From positions 372,001 through 436,000 of the forward strand of contig NZ_RAQM01000007.1 of the NCBI RefSeq assembly GCF_003610735.1: a stretch of 64,000 bases of DNA, written 5' to 3'. The translations under genes were made by a program, and so were the position numbers. The DNA is from Tenacibaculum lutimaris (GTDB lineage: Bacteria; Bacteroidota; Bacteroidia; Flavobacteriales; Flavobacteriaceae). Below, piece by piece: positions 33,807 through 44,901 of the stretch. Each line of letters starts with the position of its first letter. The first letter of the stretch is position 1. The notes under the pieces were generated by a model, which saw only the letters and a program-made list of their open reading frames with translations, searched no databases and was not told the origin of the DNA.

Positions 33807-34601
33807 TTAGTTAATTTGAAGATGAATATGGTCGTCGTGTCTTACCGCTTTACATCCTTGAAATCTAATTTTAGAGCTTTTTAGATGTAAACGTGTTTTA
33901 AGATGTGGTTCAATAAATACTTTTTGAGTTTGTTGTAGATTGGTAATTATTTCTAAAAAATCTTTATTCACTTTGTTAGAAAAGGTGAGGTTTTTATTGT
34001 TAGTTCCAAGTGTTAGGTATTTAGGATAATCGTACTGCCAGTATCCTTTTTCTTTGCAAATAGCTGTAGTGTTGGTTTCTTTTTGTGAAGGAGTTTCAAA
34101 AATACCATAACCACTATTAGAAGGTTTACTGTTTGTTGCTTTTCCTGAAGAATCCTTATAAATAAAAGAAATGTCAACTTTCTTTCCGTCATTATGGCTT
34201 AAGTGAGGAAAAAGCGGGAAGCCATCAAAAAAAGGGAAGTTTGCATCTAAATAAATAACTTTAAGGTTGGGATGTTTTTTATTGAGTTGATATCCAATTT
34301 CCTTGAGCACATTATTTAACTCAGGTTTTACATAGTTTCTATTACATAAAACAGTTAATATATTATGATAATTAACTAATTGATTATTTTCAATTTTAAC
34401 CCTTCCAAACGCTTTTGAAGAAACCCAAGGAACTATTGTGAGAATAGTGACTAAATAAATTGAACAAAACAAAAGAAAACTACCTAAAATTGGGAGTCTT
34501 TTTAGTTTAGCAATGATTATAGCCAAAAGATAAACAAGACCACCAATTTGTGTAAGGGTAGTTAGTACTATAAAAAGTGTTAAGTGTAGTAAAAACTTCA
34601 C
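33807..34601 (-). CDS. Membrane-anchored LAS-type metallopeptidase candidate
   Basis: I start this at the GTG at 34599-34601, giving MKFLLHLTLFIVLTT..., 264 residues. A TTG at 34622 would overlap the preceding gene by 17 bp. Two membrane helices (about residues 4-30 and 39-59) are followed by a domain with HNDGKKVD (H-x6-D) and HIH near the C-terminus (VRHDDHIHLQI). These match the zinc ligands of LAS metallopeptidases such as MepA and VanX. The role would be peptidoglycan or D-Ala peptide cleavage. Function is inference; overall similarity to known members is low. Confidence 0.62.
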   Translation of the reverse strand: MKFLLHLTLFIVLTTLTQIGGLVYLLAIIIAKLKRLPILGSFLLFCSIYLVTILTIVPWVSSKAFGRVKIENNQLVNYHNILTVLCNRNYVKPELNNVLKEIGYQLNKKHPNLKVIYLDANFPFFDGFPLFPHLSHNDGKKVDISFIYKDSSGKATNSKPSNSGYGIFETPSQKETNTTAICKEKGYWQYDYPKYLTLGTNNKNLTFSNKVNKDFLEIITNLQQTQKVFIEPHLKTRLHLKSSKIRFQGCKAVRHDDHIHLQIN

Positions 34602-34605
34602 TTTT

Positions 34606-36402
34606 TTAAAATAATGTATCAAACTTCCAGGTTAAGCCTCCCATGGCTTGAAACCCTTGTACGTTAAAATTATTAAATCGTTGATAGCTGTTGTTTAGTA
34701 CATTGTTAAGGTTTAAAAACACAGAAAATGAGTCGTCAAAATGATAACCACCGTTAAAGTTTACATCAAAATAGCTTTTTAAGTCTGTTGCTGTATATGT
34801 GTTGGCAGGTAAGGCGTCATACACACGTCCTTTTCTGTTTCCTACAAAGTAAAGATTTGCGCCAGCATACCATTTATCAGTTTTATAAGTTCCGAAAAGC
34901 TCTCCTTTTATTTCAGGAGTGTTCCAAGCTTCTTCTGTTTCGTTAGTTAGTGTAAATTTGTTGAATTGTGCATTGGCTCCAATGTTAAGGTTTTTGATAC
35001 CATCAAAAGCAATTTCTCCAAAGAAAGTTAACAGTTTAATATCGTCATAAACTACTTTAAAAGAGTTTCCGTATTCATATCCGTAGAAAGTAAATCCATT
35101 TGTTCCGGCAATATTATCACCATCAGATTTTGATTGATTTAAAGCAAAAAATGGATTATTTTCAATATCAGCATAACTTACTTTTGTGTTATAACTAAAT
35201 TGATGACTTAGCTTTCCTTTAATTCCTCCGAAAATATCAAACTTTTTGTTTGTTTGACGCATATCAAGGGTAGGAGATACATAAGGATTGTCATCGGTAA
35301 AAGATTGGAACATGTTTGTGGTTAAATCACCTGAAGCACCAACAAATACATTTGCAAAATCTTTTACGATAGGATATGAGATTTCAACATCAGGATAAAT
35401 AAAAAAGTTAGATTCACTATTTTCTGTATCCATAGAAAAATAACTTTTTGCACCTAGTTTAATGGCTAAATCTTGTAGATTAAACTTGTAAGTAGGGTGT
35501 ACTCCTAAAGTAATAAAGCTATAATTTATAGAAGTAATAGCATCGTAAGCATAAGCGTAGCTTCCTCCTAAATAACTAACCGTAGTGTTTACGTATAAGT
35601 CATTTAGTTGACGATGAAAATTATCTAAAGGAAAACGGAATTGTGCATTTCCATCTATCAAAAATTCTGAACTCTCAAAAGAATCAGAAAAATAAGAGAT
35701 AGCTCCGTTAGCTTCATCTAAATAAGAATCATCTGGTTTTATTTGTCCGAAGATTTTAAAGTGATTATAGCTTTGAGATTCTTCAATAGTACTCAAGGTA
35801 AACTCGGTAAACGTGATGTTGGATGGTAAACCATACCAGTTGTATTTATCTTTTTCAGCGTCTAAACCAGCAGACCATTGAAAATAACGTTCTTGTTGTG
35901 TGTAATTTAAGTTTAAATCGATGTTATAAAATGTACTGCTTAGTTCAGTATCAGTAACTGGATCAGAAGATAGTAGGAATTTTACATGAGCTCCTAATTC
36001 ACTGTTGTAGCTTTGGCTTCGTCTCATATAGGCTTCTAAAAAAGGTGACAATACATTTCCAAAACCAACAGACACGTAGTTGTCGTATAACTTTTCTCTT
36101 TTTCCTAAGTCTACTTTTTTCATGGTACCACTTTTAGGAATAAAAGTAGAAGCTACAGGAACAGAAAATATTTGATACTCTAATGCTTTTTTCTGAGTTT
36201 CTTTAGTGTGTTCAATTACTGGTTTTTGCTTTATTTTAAAAGCATCGGTAATTTTAGGAACATACGAAGTTACTACGTTTACAACTTCTGTTTTTATAAT
36301 AGTATCTTTTGCTTTGTTAGTGACATTTTTTTCTTGTGCATTTGCATAGGCTATCACAAATAAAGCAAGTAAACTTAGGTGCTTTTTCATCGATCTAATC
36401 AT
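34606..36402 (-). CDS. Plug-less outer-membrane beta-barrel protein
   Basis: This 598-residue protein has a signal peptide (MKKHLSLLALFVIAYANAQ; an ATG 12 bp downstream at 36388-36390 is an alternative start). A short N-terminal segment is followed by a beta-barrel rich in aromatic strand ends, finishing in LTWKFDTLF with a terminal aromatic. I see no plug domain or TonB box. Late strands (NNVLNNSYQRFNNFNVQG) are typical of TonB-dependent receptor barrels. It follows the 1006-residue TPR gene by 27 bp, a pairing common in flavobacteria (from memory), which suggests a joint envelope role. Confidence 0.75.
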   Translation of the reverse strand: MIRSMKKHLSLLALFVIAYANAQEKNVTNKAKDTIIKTEVVNVVTSYVPKITDAFKIKQKPVIEHTKETQKKALEYQIFSVPVASTFIPKSGTMKKVDLGKREKLYDNYVSVGFGNVLSPFLEAYMRRSQSYNSELGAHVKFLLSSDPVTDTELSSTFYNIDLNLNYTQQERYFQWSAGLDAEKDKYNWYGLPSNITFTEFTLSTIEESQSYNHFKIFGQIKPDDSYLDEANGAISYFSDSFESSEFLIDGNAQFRFPLDNFHRQLNDLYVNTTVSYLGGSYAYAYDAITSINYSFITLGVHPTYKFNLQDLAIKLGAKSYFSMDTENSESNFFIYPDVEISYPIVKDFANVFVGASGDLTTNMFQSFTDDNPYVSPTLDMRQTNKKFDIFGGIKGKLSHQFSYNTKVSYADIENNPFFALNQSKSDGDNIAGTNGFTFYGYEYGNSFKVVYDDIKLLTFFGEIAFDGIKNLNIGANAQFNKFTLTNETEEAWNTPEIKGELFGTYKTDKWYAGANLYFVGNRKGRVYDALPANTYTATDLKSYFDVNFNGGYHFDDSFSVFLNLNNVLNNSYQRFNNFNVQGFQAMGGLTWKFDTLF

Positions 36403-36429
36403 TTAACTTTCGTTTGTTGTTAACAAATT

Positions 36430-39400
36430 TTAGTTTTGGGTAGTTACTGATTCGTTTGTTTTGGCTTCTTTGTTTTTAATGGTACGAAGCTCATTTTTAG
36501 CTTCTTCAATTACATCTTTATACTGAGTAAAGTTTTTAATAATATTCTCTAAGATGTAAGTTGCTTGGTATGCATCTTTCAAAGCATAATAGTTCTTCGC
36601 CATGATAATATAGCTTTTTACTCCCCAGTATTTGTATGAAGAATAATTGGCAATTAAGTTTTGAACAGCTTTGGTAGAAGCTTCGTATTCTTTATTCTCA
36701 TGTAAAAAGAAAGCATTGTAATATAAACACTCAGCTTTTAATTCGCCTGTAGCTTTTTTGCTAGCTTCATTAAAGTATTCTTCGGCAGTTAAAAAGTCAT
36801 TCTTTTTAAAAGAAGAACGTGCTAAAATTATTTTAGCATCTTCTGCAATATTAGTGTCAACTTTACCTGTAGTTAAAACTTTTTCAGCATAGACTATTGC
36901 ATTAGTATAATCATTTTTGTTGTAATATCTTTTCATTAAATTACTTTGAGCAAAAATGATGTTTTGTGGATAATTAGCATCTTTCTCTAATTGTTGAAGT
37001 GTTAAAATACCATTATTCCAATCTTGTTTTTCTAAATAGATATTAGCAAGTTTTGTTAATGATTCCTCTGTAAATTCATTCTTATTTTGTTTTGTTACAT
37101 AAGAGTAATGAGGAATAGCTTTGTCAAATAACTTAGTGTTGTTATAGGCTTGTGCTAAATAAAAATGAGCTTTTAATACATTTATTCCGTTAGGGAATGA
37201 TTGTAAATACTTGTTGAATCCTTCAATAGCTTTTGGGTTGTTGTTTTCTAAGAATTTGTTCTCTGCAGATTGGTAAGTAGCATTATCTAATTCGGCGTTG
37301 GTAACATTAGCAAAAGGTATGTTTTTAACCCAAGCAGCATATTCGTCAACTTTTCCTAAATCGATATATACATTTTTAATGTTCGTAACCGCTTGTCTTG
37401 CTTCGTTAGAATTTGGATGTTTTGCAACTACTTCTTTATATTTTTCAATAGCTTTTCTATTGTTATTACTACCATAGTATAACAGACCTTGACGTAATAA
37501 TACATTAGGAACGTAATTACTTGTAGGGTAATTCGCTAATAAACGCTCATAGGTTTTTTGAGCTTTTGAGGTATTGTTTGTAGTAGTATATGTAGTAGCT
37601 AATTGAAATAAAGCATCGTCTTTTAGCTGAGATTCGCTGTATTCATTAATTAATGTTTCTAGATCTTGAATTTTAATGTCATTCTTACCTAAGAAACCGT
37701 TACTCATTGCTGTTTGATATTGTGCATAATCTGACCCTACACCACCTTCTTGAATTACTTTGTTATACGCTTTTATAGCATTTGAATAATTTTTTGAAGC
37801 ATAAAAAGAATCTCCTAAACGATTAGAGGCATCATCATTCAAATCATTATCATCTAAATTCTGCTCCAAGAATTGTTGAAAGTATTTTGCAGCGTTTGGA
37901 TAACTTTTTAATTTGAAGTTCGTGTATCCAATTTGATAGTTAAGCATCTTAGCTTCTTCTATTTCTTTATTGGTAACAGAAAGGAAGCTATTTAAGGCTT
38001 TTTGATAGTTTCCTAAAGAGTATTCGGTTTCGGCTAACCAATAAAAACCTTTGTTACTTACAGTTGTATTTTCTGATTGAGTAGCGCTAGTAAAATAAGG
38101 CTTAGCTTCGGCAATTTTATTTTCATTAAATAACTGAATGCCTCTGTATAACGATACTTCATTAATAATACTTTTACTTTCAGGAGTTTCAGAAGTGCTT
38201 AAAAAGTCTAAAGCACCTTGATAGTCTTGTTGGTGTAAGTATGAAGTAACTAATAAATTACTAATTTCAGCAGTATTAGGTGAAGTAGGATATTTAGTTA
38301 AAAAGCCTTTCAAAACATCAGGAACACTTTCGTAAGGGTTACCTTCTTCGTAGCTTAACTTAGCGTAGTTCAACGAAGCGCTTTCTGTAATTTTAGCATC
38401 AAAATCCATTTCACTAGCATTTTTAAATGCATTTAAGGCTTCTAGTTTTTTATCTAATTCTAAATAACATTCAGCTAAGTGATAATAAGCATTTTGAGCA
38501 ACTTTATTGTTTCCTCCAATAATTTTGTTGAAGTTGCTAATAGCAGTTTCGTAATCTTTTTGTTGATAATAAGCATATCCTAAATAATAATAGTCAGTAT
38601 TCGTCCAACGACCATTCTTGCCTTTATATTCTGTTAAGTATGGAATTGCTTTGTCGTATTTTTTAAGGTTGAAATAACTTTCACCTACTATTTTAGAAAT
38701 TTCTGAAATTTCTTTTTTGTCCTTAGTCGTTTCTAATAATTTTTCTCCAATTTGAATTGACTTATCAAATCTTCCTGCTTTAAAACTAATATCTAAAATG
38801 TAGTAATTTGCTTTTGCTTGGTAGGTAGCGTCGTTAGCTAATTGACTTAAATTGTCTTCAGCCTCCCCAAAATTTTCTTGTTTGTAAGCAATAAAACCGT
38901 AGTAATAACGAGCATCATTACCATAAATAGGATTTCCTAATAAAGTTTGAAAACGTTCTTTAGCATCTTTTAAATAATTAGATACTAAAAGCGCATACCC
39001 CATTTTATAGTTTAACTCATTTCTTTCTTCCGGATTTAGTAATTTCTCATTTACTTTTTGATACCATTTTAAAGAGTGAGCCGCTTTTCTATTAGCAAAA
39101 TAGTAGTTGCCTACATTTAAGTACGCTTTTTCTGTTTTGTTATTGTAAGGGTAATTCTCAACGAATTGAATAACTCTACTGTCAGCATCATCTTGTTGTA
39201 GTTTTATAGCACACATAGCATCATAATAATCAGCATCTGCCTTTAGGTTATGATGTTTTTCTGAATTATATGAAATCTTTCGGAAAACTTCCTGAGACGC
39301 AGCGTAAGCCTTATTATTATACAAACGCATCGCTTTATGAAAATCGGCATTTGCATGACTATTAATAGCCGATTCTTGTGCTGTTATTATCGTTGTAAAG

Positions 39401-39450
39401 GTTAAAAAAAGAAATAAAAAGCAGCTTTTTTTGAAACAATTAAATCTCAT
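36430..39450 (-). CDS. Large exported TPR-repeat protein
   Basis: This 1006-residue protein has a signal peptide (KKSCFLFLFLTFTTIITAQ). After it there are many TPR units over nearly the whole length, for example ADFHKAMRLYNNKAYAASQEVF, YYLGYAYYQQKDYETAISNFN and FQLATTYTTTNNTSKAQKTYERL. The protein is periplasmic or outer-membrane associated and probably scaffolds protein contacts. It starts 125 bp from ftsE, which is divergent. A -7-like box TACTTTTG on the minus strand is at 39512-39519. Confidence 0.88.
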   Translation of the reverse strand: MRFNCFKKSCFLFLFLTFTTIITAQESAINSHANADFHKAMRLYNNKAYAASQEVFRKISYNSEKHHNLKADADYYDAMCAIKLQQDDADSRVIQFVENYPYNNKTEKAYLNVGNYYFANRKAAHSLKWYQKVNEKLLNPEERNELNYKMGYALLVSNYLKDAKERFQTLLGNPIYGNDARYYYGFIAYKQENFGEAEDNLSQLANDATYQAKANYYILDISFKAGRFDKSIQIGEKLLETTKDKKEISEISKIVGESYFNLKKYDKAIPYLTEYKGKNGRWTNTDYYYLGYAYYQQKDYETAISNFNKIIGGNNKVAQNAYYHLAECYLELDKKLEALNAFKNASEMDFDAKITESASLNYAKLSYEEGNPYESVPDVLKGFLTKYPTSPNTAEISNLLVTSYLHQQDYQGALDFLSTSETPESKSIINEVSLYRGIQLFNENKIAEAKPYFTSATQSENTTVSNKGFYWLAETEYSLGNYQKALNSFLSVTNKEIEEAKMLNYQIGYTNFKLKSYPNAAKYFQQFLEQNLDDNDLNDDASNRLGDSFYASKNYSNAIKAYNKVIQEGGVGSDYAQYQTAMSNGFLGKNDIKIQDLETLINEYSESQLKDDALFQLATTYTTTNNTSKAQKTYERLLANYPTSNYVPNVLLRQGLLYYGSNNNRKAIEKYKEVVAKHPNSNEARQAVTNIKNVYIDLGKVDEYAAWVKNIPFANVTNAELDNATYQSAENKFLENNNPKAIEGFNKYLQSFPNGINVLKAHFYLAQAYNNTKLFDKAIPHYSYVTKQNKNEFTEESLTKLANIYLEKQDWNNGILTLQQLEKDANYPQNIIFAQSNLMKRYYNKNDYTNAIVYAEKVLTTGKVDTNIAEDAKIILARSSFKKNDFLTAEEYFNEASKKATGELKAECLYYNAFFLHENKEYEASTKAVQNLIANYSSYKYWGVKSYIIMAKNYYALKDAYQATYILENIIKNFTQYKDVIEEAKNELRTIKNKEAKTNESVTTQN

Positions 39451-39550
39451 ATTTTTTAGTTATCTAGAAACTATAACGTTAGTTTTTTATTTTTGTTGGG
39501 AGACATTTTATCAAAAGTAAGAAATGTTATAGAATTACGTTATAAAATTT

Positions 39551-39558
39551 TAGATTTG
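39551..39558 (+). promoter_or_regulatory. Candidate ftsE -7 box
   Basis: TAGATTTG fits TAnnTTTG, 17 bp upstream of the ftsE ATG. The -33 region (TTA near 39527) is only partly matched. Confidence 0.45.
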
Positions 39559-39575
39559 TAAAAAACATATACTCC

Positions 39576-40259
39576 ATGGAAAATCCTGTTTTACACCTTG
39601 AAAATGCTGATATTTATCAACAAGACAATTTAGTGTTGTCAAAAGTGAATTTTACGTTGAATAAAGGTGACTTTTATTACTTAATCGGAAAAACAGGAAG
39701 TGGTAAAAGTAGTTTGCTTAAAACCTTGTATGGCGATTTACGTTTGCAACGTGGTTTGGGTAGTATTGTTGATTTTGACTTAAAGAAGTTAAAGGAAAAA
39801 GATATTCCTTTTTTACGAAGAAAACTAGGAATCGTTTTTCAAGATTTTAAATTGTTAAATGATAGAAGTGTTTTTGAAAATTTAGAGTTTGTATTAAAAG
39901 CTACAGGTTGGAAAGATAAAACTGAGATGAAAAACAAAATTCATGAGGTTTTAGATAAAGTAGGAATGAAGGAAAAATACTACAAGCAAACCTTTGAGCT
40001 TTCAGGAGGAGAGCAACAACGTGTAGCAATTGCAAGAGCATTATTAAATGACCCGGAATTAATTCTTGCCGATGAACCTACTGGGAACTTAGACCCGAAA
40101 ACATCACTTGAAGTGATGGAATTGTTGAACGAGATTCACCAGAGTGGGAAAACGATTCTTATGGCAACTCACGATTATCAATTAATTGTAAAGTTTAAAC
40201 AAAAAGTGATTAAGTGTGAAGGCGGGGAGTTGTTTGAAGTAGTTCAACAAGCGGTTTAG
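39576..40259 (+). CDS. ftsE: Cell-division ABC transporter ATPase FtsE
   Basis: This 227-residue ATPase has Walker [10 protein letters not shown] (residues 38-46) and the FtsE-like [13 protein letters not shown]. The signature is [16 protein letters not shown], followed by Walker [14 protein letters not shown] and the switch His in ATHDYQL. FtsE works with membrane FtsX to control cell-wall hydrolases at the septum. No ftsX is adjacent, so it is encoded elsewhere. A single gene, convergent with mdh. Confidence 0.92.
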   Translation: MENPVLHLENADIYQQDNLVLSKVNFTLNKGDFYYLIGKTGSGKSSLLKTLYGDLRLQRGLGSIVDFDLKKLKEKDIPFLRRKLGIVFQDFKLLNDRSVFENLEFVLKATGWKDKTEMKNKIHEVLDKVGMKEKYYKQTFELSGGEQQRVAIARALLNDPELILADEPTGNLDPKTSLEVMELLNEIHQSGKTILMATHDYQLIVKFKQKVIKCEGGELFEVVQQAV

Positions 40260-40273
40260 TATAAAAAAATAAA

Positions 40274-40297
40274 CCCACTTCAAGAGGATGAAGTGGG
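40274..40297 (-). terminator. Hairpin between ftsE and mdh
   Basis: CCCACTTCA (40274-40282) pairs with TGAAGTGGG (40289-40297). The T run is only on the minus strand, so it would stop transcripts coming from mdh; on the plus strand it lacks a T tail. Function for ftsE is unclear. Confidence 0.55.
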
Positions 40298-40410
40298 AAA
40301 ATTGCTATGAAAAACTATGAAAAGAAACACTACTAATGTTTCTCTACTATAAAGACGTTTAGATTCTAAAAATCTTACATTAGCGTAATAACTTTAACAT
40401 TTTTTTATAA

Positions 40411-40444
40411 AAAAATCCTGAACAAAAAATTGCTCAGGACTTTT
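40411..40444 (-). terminator. mdh terminator
   Basis: AATCCTGAACAA pairs with TTGCTCAGGACT (two mismatches), with T runs on the minus strand, 23 bp past the mdh stop. Confidence 0.72.
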
Positions 40445-40466
40445 AAAATTATGTACTCTTAACTTC

Positions 40467-41393
40467 TTAGAAAGTTAACGCAGCGTTGTTGTTTTTAACT
40501 GCTTCAGCTGAAGAAGTTAAAGCTTCTTTTTCTTCAGTACTTAAGTTAATTTCAACGATTTTTTCAATTCCGTTTTTACCTAATACTGCTGGCACACCGA
40601 TACATAAACCAGATAAACCGTATTCACCTTCTAATAAAGCTGAACAAGGGAAAATCTTTTTTGTATCACAAGCAATAGCTTGTACCATTCCAGATACAGC
40701 AGCACCAGGAGCATACCAAGCAGAAGTACCTAATAAACCTGTTAAGGTGGCACCACCCACTTTTGTATCTTGTTTTACTTGCTCTAATCTTTCTTCTGAT
40801 AAGAATTCAGAAACAGGAACAGAGTTGCGAGTAGCTAAACGAGTTAAAGGAACCATTCCTTTATCAGAGTGACCACCAATAACCATTCCGTCAACATCAG
40901 AAATAGGAGCTTCTAAAGCTTCAGCTAAACGATACTTGAAACGAGCAGAGTCTAAAGCACCACCCATACCAATAATTCTGTTTTTAGGTAATCCAGTTGC
41001 TTTGTGAACTAAATAGGTCATAGTATCCATTGGGTTAGATACTACGATGATGATAGTGTTAGGAGATTGCTCTACTAAGCTAGCAGCTACAGTTTTAACA
41101 ATGCCAGCGTTGATGCCTAATAACTCATCACGAGACATTCCTGGTTTACGTGCAATACCAGAAGTAATTACACAAATATCAGACCCAGCAGTTTTGCCAT
41201 AATCACCTGTAGTTCCTGTAATTTTAGTGTCAAAACCATTTAAAGAAGCAGTTTGCATTAAATCCATAGCTTTACCTTCAGCAAAACCTTCTTTAATATC
41301 TACTAAAACAACTTCAGAAGCGAAATTTTTAATAGCAATGTACTCGGCACAACTTGCACCTACAGCACCTGCTCCTACAACTGTTACTTTCAT
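40467..41393 (-). CDS. mdh: Malate dehydrogenase
   Basis: This 308-residue enzyme oxidises malate to oxaloacetate with NAD+ in the TCA cycle. The Rossmann start is VTVVGAGAVGASCAEYIA (GxGxxG at residues 7-12). The coenzyme-acid residues are in VLVDIKEG. The catalytic region has DICVITSGIARKPGMSRDELL, VSNPMDTMTYL and the catalytic His in VIGGHSDKGMVPL. The LDH-like length and GLPKNRIIGMGG fit the bacterial MDH3 type. The promoter and a leader hairpin are at 41430-41460. Confidence 0.96.
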   Translation of the reverse strand: MKVTVVGAGAVGASCAEYIAIKNFASEVVLVDIKEGFAEGKAMDLMQTASLNGFDTKITGTTGDYGKTAGSDICVITSGIARKPGMSRDELLGINAGIVKTVAASLVEQSPNTIIIVVSNPMDTMTYLVHKATGLPKNRIIGMGGALDSARFKYRLAEALEAPISDVDGMVIGGHSDKGMVPLTRLATRNSVPVSEFLSEERLEQVKQDTKVGGATLTGLLGTSAWYAPGAAVSGMVQAIACDTKKIFPCSALLEGEYGLSGLCIGVPAVLGKNGIEKIVEINLSTEEKEALTSSAEAVKNNNAALTF

Positions 41394-41429
41394 TTTATAT
41401 ATGTTTTTTTGTAATTAATATGTTTATAA

Positions 41430-41460
41430 GTGCGTATTACGCACAAGATGCACAAAAATA
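41430..41460 (-). promoter_or_regulatory. mdh promoter -7 box and leader palindrome
   Basis: TATTTTTG on the minus strand (41453-41460) matches TAnnTTTG. Just downstream a perfect palindrome, GTGCGT (41430-41435), ATT, ACGCAC (41439-41444), falls in the expected 5' leader. It may be an mRNA hairpin or an operator. Confidence 0.5.
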
Positions 41461-41484
41461 GGTATTTGGCTATGGATATAAAAG

Positions 41485-41514
41485 AAAAACCCGATGATAT
41501 TTCAGCGGGTTTTT
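41485..41514 (-). terminator. Terminator of the DUF6588 gene
   Basis: AAAAACCCG (41485-41493) pairs with CGGGTTTTT (41506-41514), with an inner TGA/TCA continuation. It is 26 bp past the stop. Confidence 0.8.
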
Positions 41515-41539
41515 ATGTAGTATTTTTTTAAGAAATGTT

Positions 41540-42562
41540 TTATCTAAAACTAAAAGCAATACCAGCATTAACAGAATTGTATTCTTGTAAAGTATAACTT
41601 CCGAAAAGTTTAAAGAAACCTAAGCTTAAACGAGCGCCTAATGTAGTGTTAAAGCTACCAGAGCTAGTGCTTAGCGATAATGGGTTTGTTCCTAGGTCTA
41701 CTCTTTCATTACCTAATGGAGTAGAGTAATTAGCAAAAAAGCTATCTCCTCTCATATCTAGGCTTGTATTACCTCCATTGTAACCCACACCTCCGTAAAT
41801 GTTAATTACAGGAAAATTTAAAGAAGCGATAGCTTGAACTGTATAAGAGTTTAATCTAAATTCAGTAATAGCATTTCTAGCTTCAATATCTCCATCAACA
41901 TTACCAATAGTATAATCTACATTCATATTTGTATAGGCAGCTAGTAAAGAAATATGTAGAGGAGTTTTATCCATTGGTCCAAACCAATCAGTAATTTCTT
42001 TTTTTACACCAATACCAAATAAACCACCTTTTACATCATCTGAACCTACTTTAGGAGAATATCTAAGCATTGCTTCAAATTTAAAAGGAAGACCAAGACC
42101 AACTTGAACAGAAGGAGCAGGAACAGCGTTTGCAGGTAAATCTTCTTTAATACCTTCTGGCATGGTAAAGTTGGCTTGTGCCTGTTGTCCGTTTATAGTA
42201 GTGGTATATGTTAACTCAGCTGGAGTTGTAGAATTGCTACCAGCAACTGTAGCTGTAGTATTTTGGTTATAGGTTGTATTATTAGATAAACCTAGTTTAG
42301 TTAAATTAAACATTTCATCTTCAGAAGGGATGAAAGAGGCATTAGCTCCGATAGAAATGTCAAAACCAAACTTTTTATGAACTTTTGCAGTGTGATACCA
42401 ACCATTGTTCATACTGTAAATGAATCCTTTCATGGCAGGATCTAAATAAGCGTTGGTTAGTTTGTTAGCGTCATCTTTGGCTAATAAAATAGTTTCTAAT
42501 TCTTGAGCTTTAGCACTAAAACTTATAATTAAAGTAAATAGAGGTAATAGTATTTTTTTCAT
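41540..42562 (-). CDS. DUF6588 outer-membrane-type protein
   Basis: This 340-residue protein has a signal peptide (ILLPLFTLIISFSAKAQ). The mature part begins with the family pattern LLAKDDANKLTNAYLDPAMKGFIYSMNNGWYHTA. Alternating strands with aromatic ends and a terminal Phe-Arg (NAGIAFSFR) suggest a beta-barrel or related outer-membrane protein. A Thr/Asn-rich region (about residues 92-122) may be an exposed loop. Function is unknown. Its gene lies between gyrB and mdh, all on the minus strand but with separate terminators. Confidence 0.82.
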   Translation of the reverse strand: MKKILLPLFTLIISFSAKAQELETILLAKDDANKLTNAYLDPAMKGFIYSMNNGWYHTAKVHKKFGFDISIGANASFIPSEDEMFNLTKLGLSNNTTYNQNTTATVAGSNSTTPAELTYTTTINGQQAQANFTMPEGIKEDLPANAVPAPSVQVGLGLPFKFEAMLRYSPKVGSDDVKGGLFGIGVKKEITDWFGPMDKTPLHISLLAAYTNMNVDYTIGNVDGDIEARNAITEFRLNSYTVQAIASLNFPVINIYGGVGYNGGNTSLDMRGDSFFANYSTPLGNERVDLGTNPLSLSTSSGSFNTTLGARLSLGFFKLFGSYTLQEYNSVNAGIAFSFR

Positions 42563-42604
42563 AATGTGGGGTTATGTTTTCAGTTGATAAAAGTATAAAA
42601 TAAA

Positions 42605-42636
42605 AAAAAAGCTCAATAATATTATTGAGCTTTTTT
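42605..42636. terminator. gyrB terminator
   Basis: A perfect palindrome, AAAAAAGCTCAATAAT followed by its exact complement, 18 bp past the gyrB stop. Confidence 0.88.
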
Positions 42637-42653
42637 AAAGTTAAGAAATCGGT

Positions 42654-44618
<1,965 letters not shown>

Positions 44619-44629
44619 TCATGAAAAAA

Positions 44630-44643
44630 TCGCCCGAAAGCGA
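44630..44643 (-). promoter_or_regulatory. Short terminator-like hairpin in the gyrB leader
   Basis: On the minus strand TCGC-TTTCGG-GCGA is followed by six T's, 40-50 bp upstream of the gyrB ATG. An alternative stem (GACT...AGTC, 44643-44655) shares bases with it. Stems are only 4-5 bp, so this is weak evidence for attenuation. Confidence 0.3.
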
Positions 44644-44657
44644 CTCTTGTAGTCTTA

Positions 44658-44665
44658 CAAATTTA
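44658..44665 (-). promoter_or_regulatory. gyrB promoter -7 box
   Basis: CAAATTTA reads TAAATTTG on the minus strand, a full match to TAnnTTTG, 66 bp upstream of the gyrB ATG. The -33 is not clear. The rest of 44666-44901 is AT-rich and I see no other element there. Confidence 0.5.
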
Positions 44666-44901
44666 CGATTTTTTGATTTTAAAATAAAGTTTTTAAGTGG
44701 TTTTAAATAGAAATTATCAACATTTGTTAAAAAGACAAAAGTGCTTTAAAACGTCTAAAAACAAGGTTAAATAAAGAGAGTTGCTTTTTGTCTTTAGCCG
44801 CTGAGGTTGATAAATGTAAAAAAGCCTTAGAAGTTGTTTTTTTTAAAGGGAAAAGGAGTTGATTTGATAAAAAATATAGAGAATAACGACTTTTAGGAGG
44901 G

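Noticed and set aside
40274..40297. Hairpin as the ftsE terminator
   Set aside because: On the plus strand no T run follows; the T run is on the minus strand only.
40306..40335. Nine-codon frame (MKNYEKKHY) between ftsE and mdh
   Set aside because: Too short and without start signals to support as a gene.
41430..41453. TGCATC upstream of mdh as a third copy of the sigma element
   Set aside because: After 17 bp the sequence is TTATA, not GTCTG, so it does not match the two-box element.
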